A DNA stretch of 64,000 nt, taken from positions 1 through 64,000 of the forward strand of contig DASYRE010000016.1 in the NCBI GenBank assembly GCA_036004685.1, given 5' to 3'. Positions 56,087 to 64,000 of this stretch are shown in pieces. This DNA is from Candidatus Polarisedimenticolia bacterium (lineage in GTDB: Bacteria > Acidobacteriota > Polarisedimenticolia > Gp22-AA2 > AA152). A program made the position numbers and the translations under genes. The notes beneath the pieces were generated by a model. That model searched no databases. It was given only the letters and a program-made list of their open reading frames with translations, and had not been told where the DNA came from. The first letter of the stretch is position 1; every line of letters starts with the position of its first letter.

Positions 56087-57810
56087 TCCGGGGCCGTCCG
56101 CCGCGCTGGCTAGGGACCGCCGTCCTGGCCCTGGCGCTGGCGGGCTGCCGGCGCGAGCCCCCCGCCACCTCCGCCCCGGCCGGGCCGCGCGCGGCCGCCG
56201 GGGCGGCGCTGTTCGAGGACGTCACCGAGCGCTCCGGCATCTCGTTCCGCCACACGACGGGGGCCACCGGAGAGAAGTACCTTCCCGAGACGATCGGGTC
56301 CGGCGTCTGCGTCCTCGATTTCGACTCCGATCGCCGTCCCGACATCTATTTCGTGAGCGGCTCGGAGCTTCCGCCCCCTTCCGGCGGCGGGGTCTCCCGG
56401 AACCGTCTCTATCGGAACCGCGGCGATGGGACGTTCGAGGACGTCACGGCCGCTTCGGGGACCGGCGCGCCGGGATACGGTCTCGGCTGCGCGGTCGGCG
56501 ATTTCGACTCCGACGGCCGTCCCGATCTCTACGTGACCAACTTCGGGCCGAACGTCCTGTACCGGAATCGCGGCGACGGCACGTTCGAGAACGTCACCGA
56601 GTCGACCGGAACGGGCGATCCCTCCTTTTCCACCGGAGCCACGTTCGTGGACATCGACAACGACGGCGACCTCGATCTCTACGTGGTCAACTACATGACC
56701 TACCGCCTCGCGGACAACAAGTACTGCGGAGAGCTGAAGCCCGGGTTTCGCGCCTATTGCGGGCCCGAGAGCTACCCGGGCCGGGCGGACGTCCTCTATC
56801 GCAACGACGGCGGCCGCTTCACCGACGTGTCCCAGAGCGCCGGCGTGGCCGATCCCGAAGGCCGGGGCCTCGGAGTGGTGGCGTTCGACTACGATGCCGA
56901 CGGCGACCAGGATCTCTACGTCGCCAACGACGGCATGGCCAATTTTCTCTACCGCAACGACGGCCGCGGACGCTTCCACGAAGTGGGATTGCTCGCGGGA
57001 GTGGCGCTGAGCGAAGAGGGCAAGACCCAGGCCGGCATGGGCGTCGATTACGGCGATTTCGACGGCGACGGCCGGCCGGACCTGTTCGTCGCCAACCTTT
57101 CCTTCCAGGCCTCGGCCCTCTATCGGAACAACGGCGACGGCACCTTCGACGAGAGGAGCTTTCCCTCGGGCCTGGCGGGGCCGACCCATCTCATGACCGG
57201 CTACGGCGCGGGATTCTTCGATTTCGACAACGACGGCTGGCCGGACCTCTTCCAGGCGAACGGCAACATGCTCGACAACGTCGAGCTGTATTACGACAAC
57301 GTCACGTTCAAGGAGCCTTCCCAGCTCTTTCGGAACCGCGGAAACGGCACCTTCGAGGAGGTGACCCGGACGGCCGGGCCCGATCTCGCCGTGCCGCGCG
57401 TCGGCCGCGGATCGGCCTTTCTCGACTTCGACGGCGACGGCAACGTCGATCTCGTCATGTCGACGATGGGGGACGAGGCGCGGCTCTTCCGCAACCGCGG
57501 GATGGCCGGCCGCCATCATCTTGACCTCCTGTTGTCGGGGCGAGTCTCGAATCGCAGCGGTTTTGGCGCGCGGGTCGTTCTGCAGGCGGGGGGGCGGAGC
57601 CAGTCGCGCGAGGCCCACGCTTCCTCCGGATTCGCCTCGCAGTCGGAGTCGGGAGTTCACTTCGGGCTGGGGGAGGCGGCGCGGATCGATCGGCTGGAGG
57701 TGAAGTGGCCTTCCGGGAAGATCGACCGGATCCCTCCCCCCGCGGTCGATCGGACGGTCGAGATCGTGGAGGGGAGCGGGCGCGCCGTTCCCGTCAAGCC
57801 GGGACGATGA
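56083..57810 (+). CDS. FG-GAP/VCBS repeat lipoprotein with ASPIC/UnbV domain
   Basis: 575 residues. Lipobox-like LALALAGC, then several FG-GAP/VCBS blades each with a calcium-type loop (DFDSDGRPDLYV, DIDNDGDLDLYV, DYDADGDQDLYV, DFDGDGRPDLFV, DFDGDGNVDLVM). A C-terminal UnbV/ASPIC domain (RSGFGARVVLQAGG and LEVKWPSGK) follows. It should form a calcium-bound beta-propeller outside the cell or in the periplasm. Such proteins are common with TPR partners in Acidobacteria and planctomycetes; function is unknown. TTG start coupled to the TPR gene. Confidence 0.88.
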   Translation: MIRGRPPRWLGTAVLALALAGCRREPPATSAPAGPRAAAGAALFEDVTERSGISFRHTTGATGEKYLPETIGSGVCVLDFDSDRRPDIYFVSGSELPPPSGGGVSRNRLYRNRGDGTFEDVTAASGTGAPGYGLGCAVGDFDSDGRPDLYVTNFGPNVLYRNRGDGTFENVTESTGTGDPSFSTGATFVDIDNDGDLDLYVVNYMTYRLADNKYCGELKPGFRAYCGPESYPGRADVLYRNDGGRFTDVSQSAGVADPEGRGLGVVAFDYDADGDQDLYVANDGMANFLYRNDGRGRFHEVGLLAGVALSEEGKTQAGMGVDYGDFDGDGRPDLFVANLSFQASALYRNNGDGTFDERSFPSGLAGPTHLMTGYGAGFFDFDNDGWPDLFQANGNMLDNVELYYDNVTFKEPSQLFRNRGNGTFEEVTRTAGPDLAVPRVGRGSAFLDFDGDGNVDLVMSTMGDEARLFRNRGMAGRHHLDLLLSGRVSNRSGFGARVVLQAGGRSQSREAHASSGFASQSESGVHFGLGEAARIDRLEVKWPSGKIDRIPPPAVDRTVEIVEGSGRAVPVKPGR

Positions 57811-58915
57811 TCGTCTTGTGATGGCACCAGTTGTTGACGTAGCCGGTGAGCGCGGAGGGATCCCGCTCCAAGGGCTGGCTTCTCCCCTTTCCGTCGGTGG
57901 CCCGGGCGACGATTTCGTGTTTTCCCGGGGAAGGAGTCCAGTCGTGGGTGAAGAGGGCCCAGGCGCACGGATCCCGGGATTCGAGCCTGGCGAGCTCCCA
58001 CCTCGCTCCCCCGTCGACGCTCACTTCGACCTTGGCGATCCCCGACCCGCCCGACCAGGCCGCTCCAAAGACGCGATAGGCTCCCTTGCCCTTCTCCGGG
58101 AGGGGCTCGACCCGGGCAATCTGCGATTTCACGCGCTGCCGCAGGACCTCGCGGACCTGAGCCCCGGCCTCCGTCCGCTGCATCGCGACGTAGCGCTGGG
58201 TCTGGTAGAAACCGCGGAAGGGTTCGCGCACGACCGTGAGCCGGGCGAGCCATTTGACCTGGAGGACCCCGTAGAGTCCCGGCAGGACGACGCGGATCGG
58301 AAAACCGTGCTCCGGCGGAAGAGGCTTGCCGTTCATGCGAAGCGCCAGGATCGGCTGGACCTCGCCGACCAGGGGCAGAGGAATGCTGCGGGCGAACTGC
58401 AGGGGAATCGGCAGGAATTCGTCCAACCCGGCGTCGGAACCTTCCATGACCAGCTCGAGCGCCCCCCCTTTCGGCCGCGCCCGTTCGAGCAGCGGGGCCA
58501 GGAGCGGTCCGGACCATTCGGCGGTGCCCACCATCCCCCCTCCGACGCTCGAGCCCGTGCACTCGAAGGTCACTATACGGCGGACCGCGGGAAGCCGCCC
58601 GATCTCGGAGAGCGTCAGGCTGAAGGGACGCTCCACCCAGCCCGCGAGCTTGAGCCGGTAGGCTGCGGGATCGATCCGCGGGATCTCCATGTGACTGCGC
58701 AGGTAGAAACTCTCATTCGGGACCAGGAAGGAATCGAGCTGGTCGAACGGGAAGGCGCGGACCTTCTGGCCGGCCGAGCCGGTCGGCACGCTCAGTCCCC
58801 TGGCCTGGGCGGCCCACGGCCGGGCGAGCGGCAGCGAGGCGGCCACCGCCAGGCCGCGCGCGGCGGCAAGAAGGAAGCGGCGGCGCGCGACGGATCGGGG
58901 ATTCGACTCTGCCAT
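57794..58915 (-). CDS. Tat-exported sulfite-oxidase-like molybdopterin enzyme
   Basis: 373 residues. Twin-arginine signal (RRRFLLAAARGLAVAAS), then a molybdopterin domain with the Mo-ligand Cys in VTFECTGSS, PLPPEHGFPIRVVLPGLYG and VKWLARL. A C-terminal Ig-like dimerisation domain (VSVDGGARWELARLE) follows. Resembles SorA/YedY-type periplasmic oxidoreductases; no heme subunit is adjacent. The ATG at 58915 has AGGTGG upstream. Its 3' end overlaps the UnbV gene by 17 bases. Confidence 0.9.
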   Translation of the reverse strand: MAESNPRSVARRRFLLAAARGLAVAASLPLARPWAAQARGLSVPTGSAGQKVRAFPFDQLDSFLVPNESFYLRSHMEIPRIDPAAYRLKLAGWVERPFSLTLSEIGRLPAVRRIVTFECTGSSVGGGMVGTAEWSGPLLAPLLERARPKGGALELVMEGSDAGLDEFLPIPLQFARSIPLPLVGEVQPILALRMNGKPLPPEHGFPIRVVLPGLYGVLQVKWLARLTVVREPFRGFYQTQRYVAMQRTEAGAQVREVLRQRVKSQIARVEPLPEKGKGAYRVFGAAWSGGSGIAKVEVSVDGGARWELARLESRDPCAWALFTHDWTPSPGKHEIVARATDGKGRSQPLERDPSALTGYVNNWCHHKTIIVPA

Positions 58916-58989
58916 GGATGCCACCTACGGGTTCCAATTCCGACAGCATCTTATTCTACGCCAACCCCCTCCGCCTCGCGGGACGCGGC

Positions 58990-59018
58990 TTGACACTCCG
59001 GGCAGCGGCGTCGAGAAT
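58990..59018 (+). promoter_or_regulatory. Promoter of the second TPR lipoprotein
   Basis: TTGACA (58990-58995), 17-base spacer, GAGAAT (59013-59018). Confidence 0.6.
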
Positions 59019-59045
59019 GACCGCGCCGCGCGCGGAGATCCTCAC

Positions 59046-60338
59046 GTGAAATCTGCCTCCTGCGTCCTCCTCTGCATGATCCTGGCGTGCCTCGCGGGCT
59101 GCCGTCCGCAGCGCCACGACCCGCGGGTCGCCGAAGCCCGCCGCGCCCTCGACGCGGGCAACGCTGGCTCGGCGCTGGAGATGCTGCGCGGCCTGACCCG
59201 CGAGGGCCGGGAGTCGGGCGAGATCCACGATCTGATCGGCCTATCGCTGCGATCCTTGGGAAAGGACGACGAAGCGGAGAAGGAGTTCCTCGAAACCCTC
59301 AAGAGATTTCCCGGCGAGCCGGGGCCCTACGATCATCTGGCGTCGCTCTATTTCCAAAAAGGAAGATCGGCGGAGGCGATCCGTCTTTGGACCGATGCCG
59401 CGCGGCGCTTCCCCTCCTACGCGCCGGCGCCTTACAACCTCGGAAGCACCCTGCTCGCCGGAGGGCGTCCGAAAGAAGCGGTCGATTGGTTCGAGCGCGC
59501 TCTTGCCGTCGATCCCGATCTCACCGCGGCCCGCATCAATCTCGGCGCGGCCCTCCTCACCCTCGGCCAGGCGGCGCGCGCCGAAGAAGCCCTCCGGCAA
59601 GCGGCCCGGCGCGCCCCGTCCGATCCCGAGGTCGCGTTCAATCTCGGGGCGCTCTACACGTCGGTCCGCAAGACCGGCGAGGCGATCCGCGAGTTGCGCC
59701 GCGCGCTCGACTTGAGGAGCGATTTCCCGGAAGCCAGGGAGCGCCTGGGGACAGCCTATTTCTACGCCGGCCAGCCGCAGGAGGCGCTGCGGGAGTTCCG
59801 GGAGGCCCTGCGGCTTCGCCCCGATTTCGCCGACGCCCATTTCGGCTTGGCGGTCCTGCTGACCGAGGATGGGCACGAGGGCGAGGCGATTCGCGAGTAC
59901 GAAAAGGTCCTGGAGATCCAGCCCTTGCACCCGGGGGCCACGACGAATCTCACCCTGCTCTACGCCCGCACCGCCTTGCCGCTCGCGCGCGCCGCCAATC
60001 GCGTCGCCGCGCTGGAGCTGTTCCGGCGGGCCATCCTCCGCCGGGACTGGCAGGGCGCATGGCAGCTCATCTCGAAGAGGTCCAGGGCGTTTTACCTGGA
60101 CGATCCGGAGCGTTTCCGCACCGCCTTCCTTCGGGGGTTCGCCGATCCCAAGGTCATCGCCCGCGCGCAATCCGCCTCGTTCTTCCTTCAATACCTGGAG
60201 CCGCCGCACGTCGATCCCGGCTCGGGCCTCCCGTACGATCCGGCCCGCCTGGGCGCCATCCTCGATCCCGCCTCCGGCGAGTGGAAGGTCGATTTCTGGG
60301 TCGTGGAGGCTCTCCCCGCCCCCGATCTCTATCCGTGA
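59046..60338 (+). CDS. TPR-repeat lipoprotein
   Basis: 430 residues. Signal peptide with lipobox (CMILACLAGC), then about eight tetratricopeptide repeats to about residue 315 (for example PAPYNLGSTLLAGGRPKEAVDWFERALAVDPD). A C-terminal domain follows with RDWQGAWQLISKRSRAFYLDDPERF, similar in feel to small NTF2-like or DUF-type tails. It lies divergent from the sulfite-oxidase-like gene and upstream of the SPFH-TPR gene. GTG start with GGAG upstream. Confidence 0.83.
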   Translation: MKSASCVLLCMILACLAGCRPQRHDPRVAEARRALDAGNAGSALEMLRGLTREGRESGEIHDLIGLSLRSLGKDDEAEKEFLETLKRFPGEPGPYDHLASLYFQKGRSAEAIRLWTDAARRFPSYAPAPYNLGSTLLAGGRPKEAVDWFERALAVDPDLTAARINLGAALLTLGQAARAEEALRQAARRAPSDPEVAFNLGALYTSVRKTGEAIRELRRALDLRSDFPEARERLGTAYFYAGQPQEALREFREALRLRPDFADAHFGLAVLLTEDGHEGEAIREYEKVLEIQPLHPGATTNLTLLYARTALPLARAANRVAALELFRRAILRRDWQGAWQLISKRSRAFYLDDPERFRTAFLRGFADPKVIARAQSASFFLQYLEPPHVDPGSGLPYDPARLGAILDPASGEWKVDFWVVEALPAPDLYP

Positions 60339-60351
60339 GGCTTTCGGACGT

Positions 60352-60380
60352 TTGACAGGCCGGGGCCCGGCGATTAACAT
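60352..60380 (+). promoter_or_regulatory. Promoter of the SPFH-TPR gene
   Basis: TTGACA (60352-60357), 17-base spacer, TAACAT (60375-60380). Leaves an 89-base leader. Confidence 0.65.
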
Positions 60381-60475
60381 GGCGCTCTTGTGAGAAACCA
60401 CGGCCGAAGCCCGATCCGCGCCACTTTCCCGGGATTTCCGCTTCCCGGCTCGGCCGCTCGACGGGTCGAACCGCG

Positions 60476-61756
60476 TTGAAGAAGCGCATCGCAGCGGCCG
60501 CGCTGGCCCTACTCCTTCTGCTGGCGGCTATCTCGGCGATCAGCTACGTCGGGAGCGGCGAAGCCGCCGTGCTGGATCCCCGTTTCGGGAATCCGGTGGT
60601 CCTTGCCCGAGGCTTCCACTTCCACGCCCCTTTCCTCAGCCGGGTGACCCACTACGACCTCGAGCCCCGCAAGGTCGAGGGCAAAGTGAAGGTGGAGACC
60701 CGCGACAACCTCAACTTCCGGGTGCTCTACAGCCTGAAGGCGGCGGTCGATCCGGACGCCTTGCTGGCGCTGCACGCGCGGCGCGCGGGGCGTCCTCTGT
60801 CGGCGGTGGTGCAGCAGCTGTCCGACGAGACGGTCCGCGGCGCCTCCTCCTTGCTGCGCGCCGACGAGATCCTCGGAACCGCTCCCCGCGAGCGCTGGGC
60901 CGCGGCGCTGGTCCCCCCGTCCAAGGAGCGCGGATTGAAGATCGAGGACATCCAGATCACCCCGGTGGAGCCGCGGGTGATGGTGAACACGGCGCTCGTG
61001 TACGAGCAGCGGCGGCTGCCGAACGCCGCGCTGCAGATCGCCAAGCTCGGAGTCCAGCGCTTCCCGAAAGAGGCGGGGGTCCACTACGGCCTGGGGCGCA
61101 TCTACGAATATCAAGGGAGGACGGCCGAAGCGGAAGAGGAGTACATCCAGGCGCTCCTCCTGGACCCCGCCGCCCGCGAGCCGATGGGCCGGCTGATCGG
61201 CGCGCTCTTGAAGCGCCGGGAATTCGATCGGGCGCGCCGGCTGCTGGACGCCGCGCTGGAGAAGAACGCCGCCTCCGCACCCCACTACAACTGGCTGGGA
61301 ATCACCCTGCAGCTCGAAGCGAAATACGACGAGGCCGAGCAGGCCATCCAGAAAGCGATCCAGCTCGATCCGAAGAATGCCAGCTATCGAGCCGGGCTCG
61401 GGGCGCTCTATCTCGCGAAAGGCGAACCGGCGCGGGCCGAGCAAGCGCTCAAGGAAGCGATCCGCCTGAAGCCCGACTTCGGCCTCGCCCTGTACAATCT
61501 GGGCGTCGCTCTGGCGATGTCCGGCAAGCCGGCGGAAGCCGTTCCCTTCCTCGAGCGCGCCGAGCAGACCGGGCCGGTCTCGGTGGGGCTGCTCAACGCC
61601 CTGGCGCGCGTCTATCAGGAGGCGGGACAGTCAGCCAAGGCAATCGCCGCCCTGGAGCGTTCCCTCAGGCTGCAGCCCGCCCAGCCGGAGCAGCAGAAGC
61701 TGCTCTCGCAGCTCCGCGCCAAGGGGGGCTCCCCGCCGCGCCGCAGCTCGCGCTGA
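60476..61756 (+). CDS. SPFH (band 7)-like domain fused to TPR repeats
   Basis: 426 residues. One N-terminal membrane helix (AALALLLLLAAISAISYVG) is followed by an SPFH/prohibitin-like domain (about 25-180: VLDPRFGNPVVLARGFHFHAPFLSRVTHYDLEPRKV, then TRDNLNFRVLYSLKAAVDP and RGLKIEDIQITPVEP). About seven tetratricopeptide repeats run to the end. SPFH proteins build membrane microdomain scaffolds; the TPR tail replaces the usual coiled coil. TTG start; alternatives are not better. I know of no well-described protein with this fusion. Confidence 0.8.
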   Translation: MKKRIAAAALALLLLLAAISAISYVGSGEAAVLDPRFGNPVVLARGFHFHAPFLSRVTHYDLEPRKVEGKVKVETRDNLNFRVLYSLKAAVDPDALLALHARRAGRPLSAVVQQLSDETVRGASSLLRADEILGTAPRERWAAALVPPSKERGLKIEDIQITPVEPRVMVNTALVYEQRRLPNAALQIAKLGVQRFPKEAGVHYGLGRIYEYQGRTAEAEEEYIQALLLDPAAREPMGRLIGALLKRREFDRARRLLDAALEKNAASAPHYNWLGITLQLEAKYDEAEQAIQKAIQLDPKNASYRAGLGALYLAKGEPARAEQALKEAIRLKPDFGLALYNLGVALAMSGKPAEAVPFLERAEQTGPVSVGLLNALARVYQEAGQSAKAIAALERSLRLQPAQPEQQKLLSQLRAKGGSPPRRSSR

Positions 61757-61792
61757 GCCCAGGCCGCCTCCGCCCCTTCCCGCCGAAGCGTC

Positions 61793-62386
61793 TCAAAGAG
61801 AAAGCGGAATCAGGCTGTGGTAGGACAGGCTCCGGATCCCCCGCCGGTAGAAATCGCCGCCCAGCGGCTGGAAGACGTGGCAGGTCTCCAGGTTCCTGCC
61901 ATAGACGTGAAGGCTGATGGCTACGTCGCGCGTCGCGTTGGCGATTTGATGATGCTCGACCGGCGGAATGAGGACGCCGCACGAACCCACCCCGGCGTGA
62001 ATCACCTCCCCGGGCGTCATGCGAACCCGATCCCCCGATTCCTCCCGCAGCTCGTAGCGGGTGACCTCGACGAGCCCTTCATAGACTCCCTCCACGCACC
62101 AGACCCCGGCATGGTCGTGAATCGCCGTCGCCTGCCCGGGTCCCCACACCATGGCGACCAGCACGAAGCCGTCGCCGGCCTCGCGGTAGAGGAGGTGGCG
62201 CGCGTAGCCGTCCCGATCGGGGGCGCGCGCCGGCTCAGGGAGCCAGCCGGGCTGCGCGAGAAGGCGCGCCAGGCTCTCCTTCACCGACGCGATCTGCGCA
62301 TCGAGCGGGACGCCGGATCCGAGACAGTCCCGCAGCTCGCCGATGAACCGCCGGAGCGCGGCGGCAGCCTTCACTTCGCCGGTCAT
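61793..62386 (-). CDS. Cysteine dioxygenase-family protein (thiol dioxygenase)
   Basis: 197 residues of a cupin with the iron-binding HDHAG (IHDHAGVWCVEGVYEG), and a third His in EHHQIANAT. Resembles bacterial cysteine or 3-mercaptopropionate dioxygenases. The Cys near the iron site (VWC) and the Tyr-containing segment HVYGRNLETC are visible. GGAGG precedes the ATG. Confidence 0.88.
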   Translation of the reverse strand: MTGEVKAAAALRRFIGELRDCLGSGVPLDAQIASVKESLARLLAQPGWLPEPARAPDRDGYARHLLYREAGDGFVLVAMVWGPGQATAIHDHAGVWCVEGVYEGLVEVTRYELREESGDRVRMTPGEVIHAGVGSCGVLIPPVEHHQIANATRDVAISLHVYGRNLETCHVFQPLGGDFYRRGIRSLSYHSLIPLSL

Positions 62387-62410
62387 TTCAGGTTCCTCCC
62401 TATTCCGGGC

Positions 62411-63019
62411 TCAGGATGATTCCTTCATCCGGGCCCGGAGGCTGTAGCGCAGGATCGTGAACGCCAGATAGCTCAAACAGAGGACTCCGAGAATCGAGCT
62501 GTAGGCCTTGAAAACTTCCTCGAGACGCTCCCAGGACGCGCCGAATCGATGCACGACCCAGGCCAAGAGGAGCACCCAGGCTAGGTTGCTCGCGTTGGCG
62601 CAGAAAAACGTGCTGGCCCATGGCATCCGGGCCGTCCCGGCGGCGTACAGAAAGAGCCCGCGCAGCACCGGGAGGAACCGGTTCACCAGAAGCAGCCGCC
62701 CCCCGTAGCGCCCCAAGTAACGCTCGAGCACCGGCAGCTGCGAGGCGGCGACCCGGGACCGTCTCAGGAAGAAATACGATTTCCCGAGGCGCGCTCCGAT
62801 CCGGTAGGCCGCCTCGGCCCCCACGAGAGAGCCGATCAGCGCGGCGGCCACCACTCCGGCCCAGGGAAGGCGGCCGCTCCCTGCCAGGAAAAACCCCAGC
62901 AGGATCACCGTGTCGCCGGGCACCGGAGGGAAGAGATACTCCAGCGCGGCGGCGATGGCGATGACGGCGAGGCCGGCCGCGGGTCGTCCCAGATCGAAGA
63001 TACGAATCCAGTCTTCCAA
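62411..63019 (-). CDS. DedA/VTT family membrane protein
   Basis: 202 residues with about five membrane segments and the family motifs FPPVPGDTVILLGFFLAG, IGARLGKSYFF, and RYGGRLLLVNRFLPVLRGLFLYAAGTARM. Members move undecaprenyl phosphate or other lipids. The start is TTG at 63019 with a weak GAAGG upstream. It is followed on the same strand by the cysteine-dioxygenase-like gene. Confidence 0.88.
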   Translation of the reverse strand: MEDWIRIFDLGRPAAGLAVIAIAAALEYLFPPVPGDTVILLGFFLAGSGRLPWAGVVAAALIGSLVGAEAAYRIGARLGKSYFFLRRSRVAASQLPVLERYLGRYGGRLLLVNRFLPVLRGLFLYAAGTARMPWASTFFCANASNLAWVLLLAWVVHRFGASWERLEEVFKAYSSILGVLCLSYLAFTILRYSLRARMKESS

Positions 63020-63032
63020 CGGCGGCGAGCCT

Positions 63033-63488
63033 TCAGAGACGTTCCACGAAGTCGCCCAGGAAGGGAATGCGCCACTTCTCCCCTTCGAACGCCTTCAGGA
63101 TGCAGGCCACGACCAACGCGAGCACTCCGAAGGCCGAGGTCATCAGGAGGATGAGAAAGAGCAATCCCAGCACCCAGGAAAAGTGCCAGAGGACCACGTT
63201 CGCGAGGATCATCCCGAACAGCGAGATCAGTGACACGCCGAACAGCAGCAGGCCTTGGCGCGCGTGCCACAGGACGAATTCCTTGCGGGCCGTCAGGTAG
63301 GGCACCAGCGCCAGGATCCCCAGATAGGCCAGCGCCAGGAGGATTCGATCCTGATCGGTCAGGGGAAGCTCCGCCGCCTCCGCCCGCCCCATCTCCTCGA
63401 TCTCGTCATCGTCGTCCTCGACGGCCTCGAGCGGCGAGGGGTCGTCCGCCGGCTCCTCCTCGCTCTCGGCAAAGGGCCTTTCCTCCAT
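63033..63488 (-). CDS. Membrane protein of the DUF4870/Tic20-like type
   Basis: 151 residues. A very acidic N-terminus (residues 1-45, rich in Glu/Asp) is followed by four hydrophobic segments with LALAYLGILALVPYLTA and FVLWHARQGLLLFGVSL. Function unknown. The ATG at 63488 has GGAGGAGG upstream. The strong promoter directly behind it fits a housekeeping gene, possibly leading the operon with dedA and the thiol dioxygenase. Confidence 0.78.
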   Translation of the reverse strand: MEERPFAESEEEPADDPSPLEAVEDDDDEIEEMGRAEAAELPLTDQDRILLALAYLGILALVPYLTARKEFVLWHARQGLLLFGVSLISLFGMILANVVLWHFSWVLGLLFLILLMTSAFGVLALVVACILKAFEGEKWRIPFLGDFVERL

Positions 63489-63505
63489 GCCCACCTCCTC
63501 CGGCC

Positions 63506-63534
63506 TTTATAGATGAGAGGCCGAGGGCTGTCAA
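63506..63534 (-). promoter_or_regulatory. Sigma-70 promoter of the DUF4870-dedA genes
   Basis: TTGACA (63529-63534), 17-base spacer, TATAAA (63506-63511) on the minus strand. Confidence 0.75.
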
Positions 63535-63584
63535 CGGCGCGCTCCGCGCGTCCCTCGCCCGGCGACCGGCGCGCCGGCCGGCCA

Positions 63585-63593
63585 TGCTAGACT
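63585..63593 (+). promoter_or_regulatory. Extended -10 promoter of mutS
   Basis: TGC-TAGACT, about 45 bases before the mutS start. Confidence 0.4.
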
Positions 63594-63639
63594 CTCCCTC
63601 CGTCGCCGCTTTTTCGCGCGGGGGTGCCTTCTGGATGAA

Positions 63640-64000
63640 TTGACCCCGATGCTGCGCCAGTACCACCGGCTCAAGAAGGCCCATCAGGACGCCATCCTGA
63701 TGTTCCGGATGGGTGATTTCTACGAGATGTTCTTCGACGACGCGGTGGCGGCTTCGCGGGATCTCGACATCACGCTCACGGCCCGCGGGAAGGGGACGCC
63801 GAACGCCGCCCCGATGTGCGGGGTTCCCTATCATGCCGTCGACGGTTACGTGGCCCGGCTGATCCGCAAGGGGCACAAGGTCGCCCTGTGCGATCAGACC
63901 GAGGACCCCGCGAAAGCCCGGGGGCTGGTGCAGCGCGAAGTGATCCGCGTCGTGACGCCGGGCACCTTCGCCGATCCCGAGCAGCTCGCCGGCGGCGATC
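63640..64000 (+). CDS. mutS: DNA mismatch repair protein MutS (5' part, cut by window end)
   Basis: Only the first 120 residues are in the window. They form the N-terminal mismatch-binding domain: [15 protein letters not shown], then [14 protein letters not shown], which holds the Phe-X-Glu that contacts mismatched bases, and [18 protein letters not shown]. The start is unclear: a TTG at 63640, an ATG at 63649, or a CTG at 63631 would all fit, and none has a strong ribosome site. The remainder lies beyond the right edge. Confidence 0.93.
   Translation, partial: MTPMLRQYHRLKKAHQDAILMFRMGDFYEMFFDDAVAASRDLDITLTARGKGTPNAAPMCGVPYHAVDGYVARLIRKGHKVALCDQTEDPAKARGLVQREVIRVVTPGTFADPEQLAGGD

Overview
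The window is one contiguous, GC-rich bacterial chromosome segment with dense, mostly single-copy housekeeping genes and no mobile element, phage gene, CRISPR array, tRNA or rRNA that I can see. The envelope is of Gram-negative type (LolA, a pilus secretin, many lipoprotein and periplasmic proteins). Features that suggest Acidobacteriota or a neighbouring deep lineage are the tetratricopeptide-repeat plus FG-GAP/UnbV secreted proteins, frequent GTG and TTG starts with ATGA/GTGA/TTGA overlaps, a secreted protein with the LTNEDV-type N-terminus, and AAA plus DUF192 genes following a Tad pilus locus. This placement is inference; no 16S gene is present.

Layout. 1-3189: a possible palindromic repeat, a 3-hydroxyacyl-CoA dehydrogenase and a small zinc protein on the minus strand, then tmk-holB. 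3410-17678: a Tad (Flp) type IVb pilus locus. It opens with a sigma-54 activator and a GAF/degenerate-GGDEF gene. Then come two Flp pilins, prepilin peptidase, TadE, CpaB, CpaC secretin, TadG-like, CpaE, CpaF, TadB, TadC, a DUF192 protein and an AAA ATPase. A near-perfect sigma-54 promoter precedes the first pilin, and a second, divergent sigma-54-like site precedes the GAF gene. 17705-32000: a diaminopentanoate-dehydrogenase-like gene, P1 peptidase, aroC, nnr-tsaE, secA-guaB, an M23 peptidase, nagZ, purC and an MgtC-like gene. 31597-45091: a pyrimidine region. A minus-strand pyrR-pyrB-pyrC operon sits behind a PyrR attenuator and runs on into a sulfatase-like gene, a GT39-like glycosyltransferase and a secreted HExxH protease. 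On the plus strand lie pyrK-pyrD and, further on, pyrF; a membrane alkaline-phosphatase-superfamily protein lies between.

45193-54798: a PhnP-like hydrolase, a secreted protein, a patatin, smc, a polyprenyl synthase, yajQ and lolA. 54884-61756: a cluster of secreted or anchored repeat proteins (TPR lipoprotein, FG-GAP/UnbV lipoprotein, Tat-exported sulfite-oxidase-like enzyme, second TPR lipoprotein, SPFH-TPR fusion). The end holds a cysteine-dioxygenase-like gene, a DedA protein, a Tic20/DUF4870-like membrane protein and the 5' part of mutS.

The best candidates for new biology are: the sigma-54 circuit of the Tad locus with its palindromic intergenic region; the AMIN domain on the Tad secretin; the pilin-pilin stem-loop; the pyr leader with a possible short peptide; a membrane phosphodiesterase-like protein that seems to have lost its active site; the SPFH-TPR fusion; and a recurrent extended -10 promoter (TGC-TAnnnT) that in several cases predicts leaderless transcripts.
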